From: Eutreptiella sp. 'Long Island Sound 2002'
Lineage: Eukaryota > Euglenozoa > Euglenophyceae > Eutreptiales > Eutreptiaceae
Reading direction: 5' to 3'
Length of the DNA stretch: 64,000 bases
Assembly (NCBI GenBank): GCA_964036045.1
Contig: OZ038398.1
Span: 24,050,052-24,114,051, forward strand
The notes beneath the pieces are model-generated. The model searched no databases. It was not told the origin of the DNA and worked only from the letters and a program-made list of their open reading frames with translations. The position numbers were made by a program, and so were the translations under genes. Shown piece after piece: positions 62,910 to 64,000 of this stretch. Position 1 is the first letter of the stretch, and each line of letters begins with the position of its first letter.

Positions 62910-63894
62910 ATGACAACCCCACGCCTGAGTTTCGCAGACTACCTGAAAGGAGACACCCACCCGGCTTGGATGGATGCGGCACCGACTCCCGACGTAATCT
63001 CAATGAGAGCAGCCATACGCCTAGACCAGGATCAACTAGGGGAGGGGAGAACGCCGTGGCTACAACAATTTGCAGCGTCCACCCAATACTCAGGGAACCC
63101 CGAGGCGTCCGTCTCGACGTGCCGGGTAAGCGATTCGTCGGCCCTGAGCCAGCCTTCTCACCACCGTCCCAGACCGAGCAGACCATCACGGAACTTTTAC
63201 GCCAGGTGCAGGCGCAGGGTCCGCCCCCTTTTTTTCGCATGGCGCCAACGGCGCCCCCCTTTTTTAGTGTATGCTTCCTTTTCATCAAACCATCGGTGCT
63301 TTTGAGTGCCAACTATCGCAAGACGAGGCGCTATACAAATGTCGTTCGTTGCGAGGTGCTTTCCAGCGGAGATGAGCAAGACGGGCCGCTATACAAATGT
63401 TGTTTGTTGCAAAGTGAAGATCCTGAATTCGGAGCAAAAGCCCGGCCCGAGTGCCGCGCCAAATTTTTTTTGGGGCGAACGCACTGCGTTCTGGCTTTCT
63501 TTCTTCTTTCTATCTTTACCCACGCTTTATTGTGTGGCCCCTTGAGTTGGGGTTAGGGACTCACAATCCACGCTTTGTTGCGTGGCCCCTTGCGTTGGGG
63601 TTAGGGACTCTCAATCCACGCTTTGCAGCGGCCTCCTCTGCTCCTGGCGACGTTGCGTCATCGTTGTCAAGCTTGCCTCCCATGCCTTTCCCTCAGCCTA
63701 AGCCTCTTGCGGCGCCCCTGCTAAGTGAGTCCGAGGCAATGACCACTAGGGCTGAGCGATCTCGTCCTCTTAAAAGCTTCGGGAAGCGCAACAAGAAGAG
63801 GCGGGATGAAGCCCAACGGGAGCTTCAATCGAAGCGCGCCCGCCGAGACTCCTCCTCCTCCTCCTCGGAGGGGGAGCTTTTCAAGGACCTCTAA
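62910..63894 (+). CDS. hypothetical two-exon gene, 137 residues, basic C-terminus
   Basis: Exon 1 is 62910-63125 (ATG; ends CGG before GTAAGC), exon 2 is 63697-63894 (after the pyrimidine-rich TTTCCCTCAG; stop TAA at 63892-63894); both are in phase 0. Exon 1 reads MTTPRLSFADYLKGDTHPAW and contains MRAAIRLDQDQLGEG. Exon 2 has a Lys/Arg block (GKRNKKRRDEAQRELQSKRA) and a Ser run followed by acidic residues, the look of a nuclear localisation and phospho-site region. No family recognised. The intron holds two sets of duplications. The start is chosen as the first ATG; more exons may lie right of the window. Confidence 0.4.
63305..63628. repeat. two local duplications within the intron of the terminal gene
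   Basis: GCAAGACG, CGCTATACAAATGT and GTTGC recur at 63317 and 63378. A 48-bp unit (CACGCTTT, GTGGCCCCTTG, GTTGGGGTTAGGGACTC) starts at 63521 and 63569 and partly at 63617. Confidence 0.75.
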
Positions 63895-64000
63895 GCAACT
63901 GTCCATCCATTTTTCCTTTTAACCCCCAACTCTGACCAAGCCTCAGGACTTTTTCTCACAAACTAACCGGGGGGTGTGGGGGAACAACGAGGGAGGGGGA

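Overview
The window looks like nuclear DNA from a eukaryote with a large, repeat-rich genome, most likely a green alga of the prasinophyte type. Three observations support this. The genes are split by introns of 0.6 to 12 kb, with exon phases that match exactly. One gene encodes a multiple C2 domain and transmembrane region protein (MCTP) with the C-terminal membrane domain typical of the plant lineage. Oligo-C and oligo-G runs occur throughout. The lineage call is an inference from gene content; no species is claimed.

Layout. (1) 1-3.5 kb: no firm gene except a small CCHH zinc-finger ORF (2874-3203). (2) 3550-7901: a three-exon gene for a secretory-pathway, DxD-type glycosyltransferase-like protein of 413 residues. 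(3) 7.9-12.7 kb: intergenic repeats. (4) 12741-47020: one MCTP gene, eight exons over 34 kb, about 864 residues. Its introns hold most of the mobile DNA. Intron 1 has a 5'-truncated LINE between 0.4-kb direct repeats and a 33-bp minisatellite of about 95 copies. Intron 2 has a LINE 3' end and a TIR element. Intron 3 has a nearly full-length LINE of 7.8 kb. Intron 5 has a 428-bp hAT-type MITE with a perfect 8-bp target duplication. Intron 7 has a decayed minus-strand LINE between pentanucleotide arrays. (5) 47-58 kb: an 85-bp tandem repeat, a SAP-domain exon, and several short elements whose inverted ends finish in oligo-C/oligo-G. (6) 58164-59696: an intronless gene joining a Tudor-like module, a KCTD-type BTB domain and a kelch-like propeller. 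(7) 60-64 kb: A/T-rich dispersed repeats, another oligo-C-tipped element, and a probable two-exon gene of unknown function (62910-63894).

How the parts relate. The host genes appear unrelated: a Golgi or ER enzyme, an ER-anchored C2 tether, and a BTB adaptor. The linking theme is mobile DNA. LINE 3' ends join oligo-C runs, short TIR elements end in oligo-C, one such element (55584-56158) carries a reading frame for the same Tudor-like module found in the BTB gene, and the hAT-type MITE carries a SAM-like fragment. The most novel candidates are the oligo-C-tipped, cargo-bearing TIR elements, the 0.4-kb direct repeats around a LINE, and the reconstructed MCTP gene.
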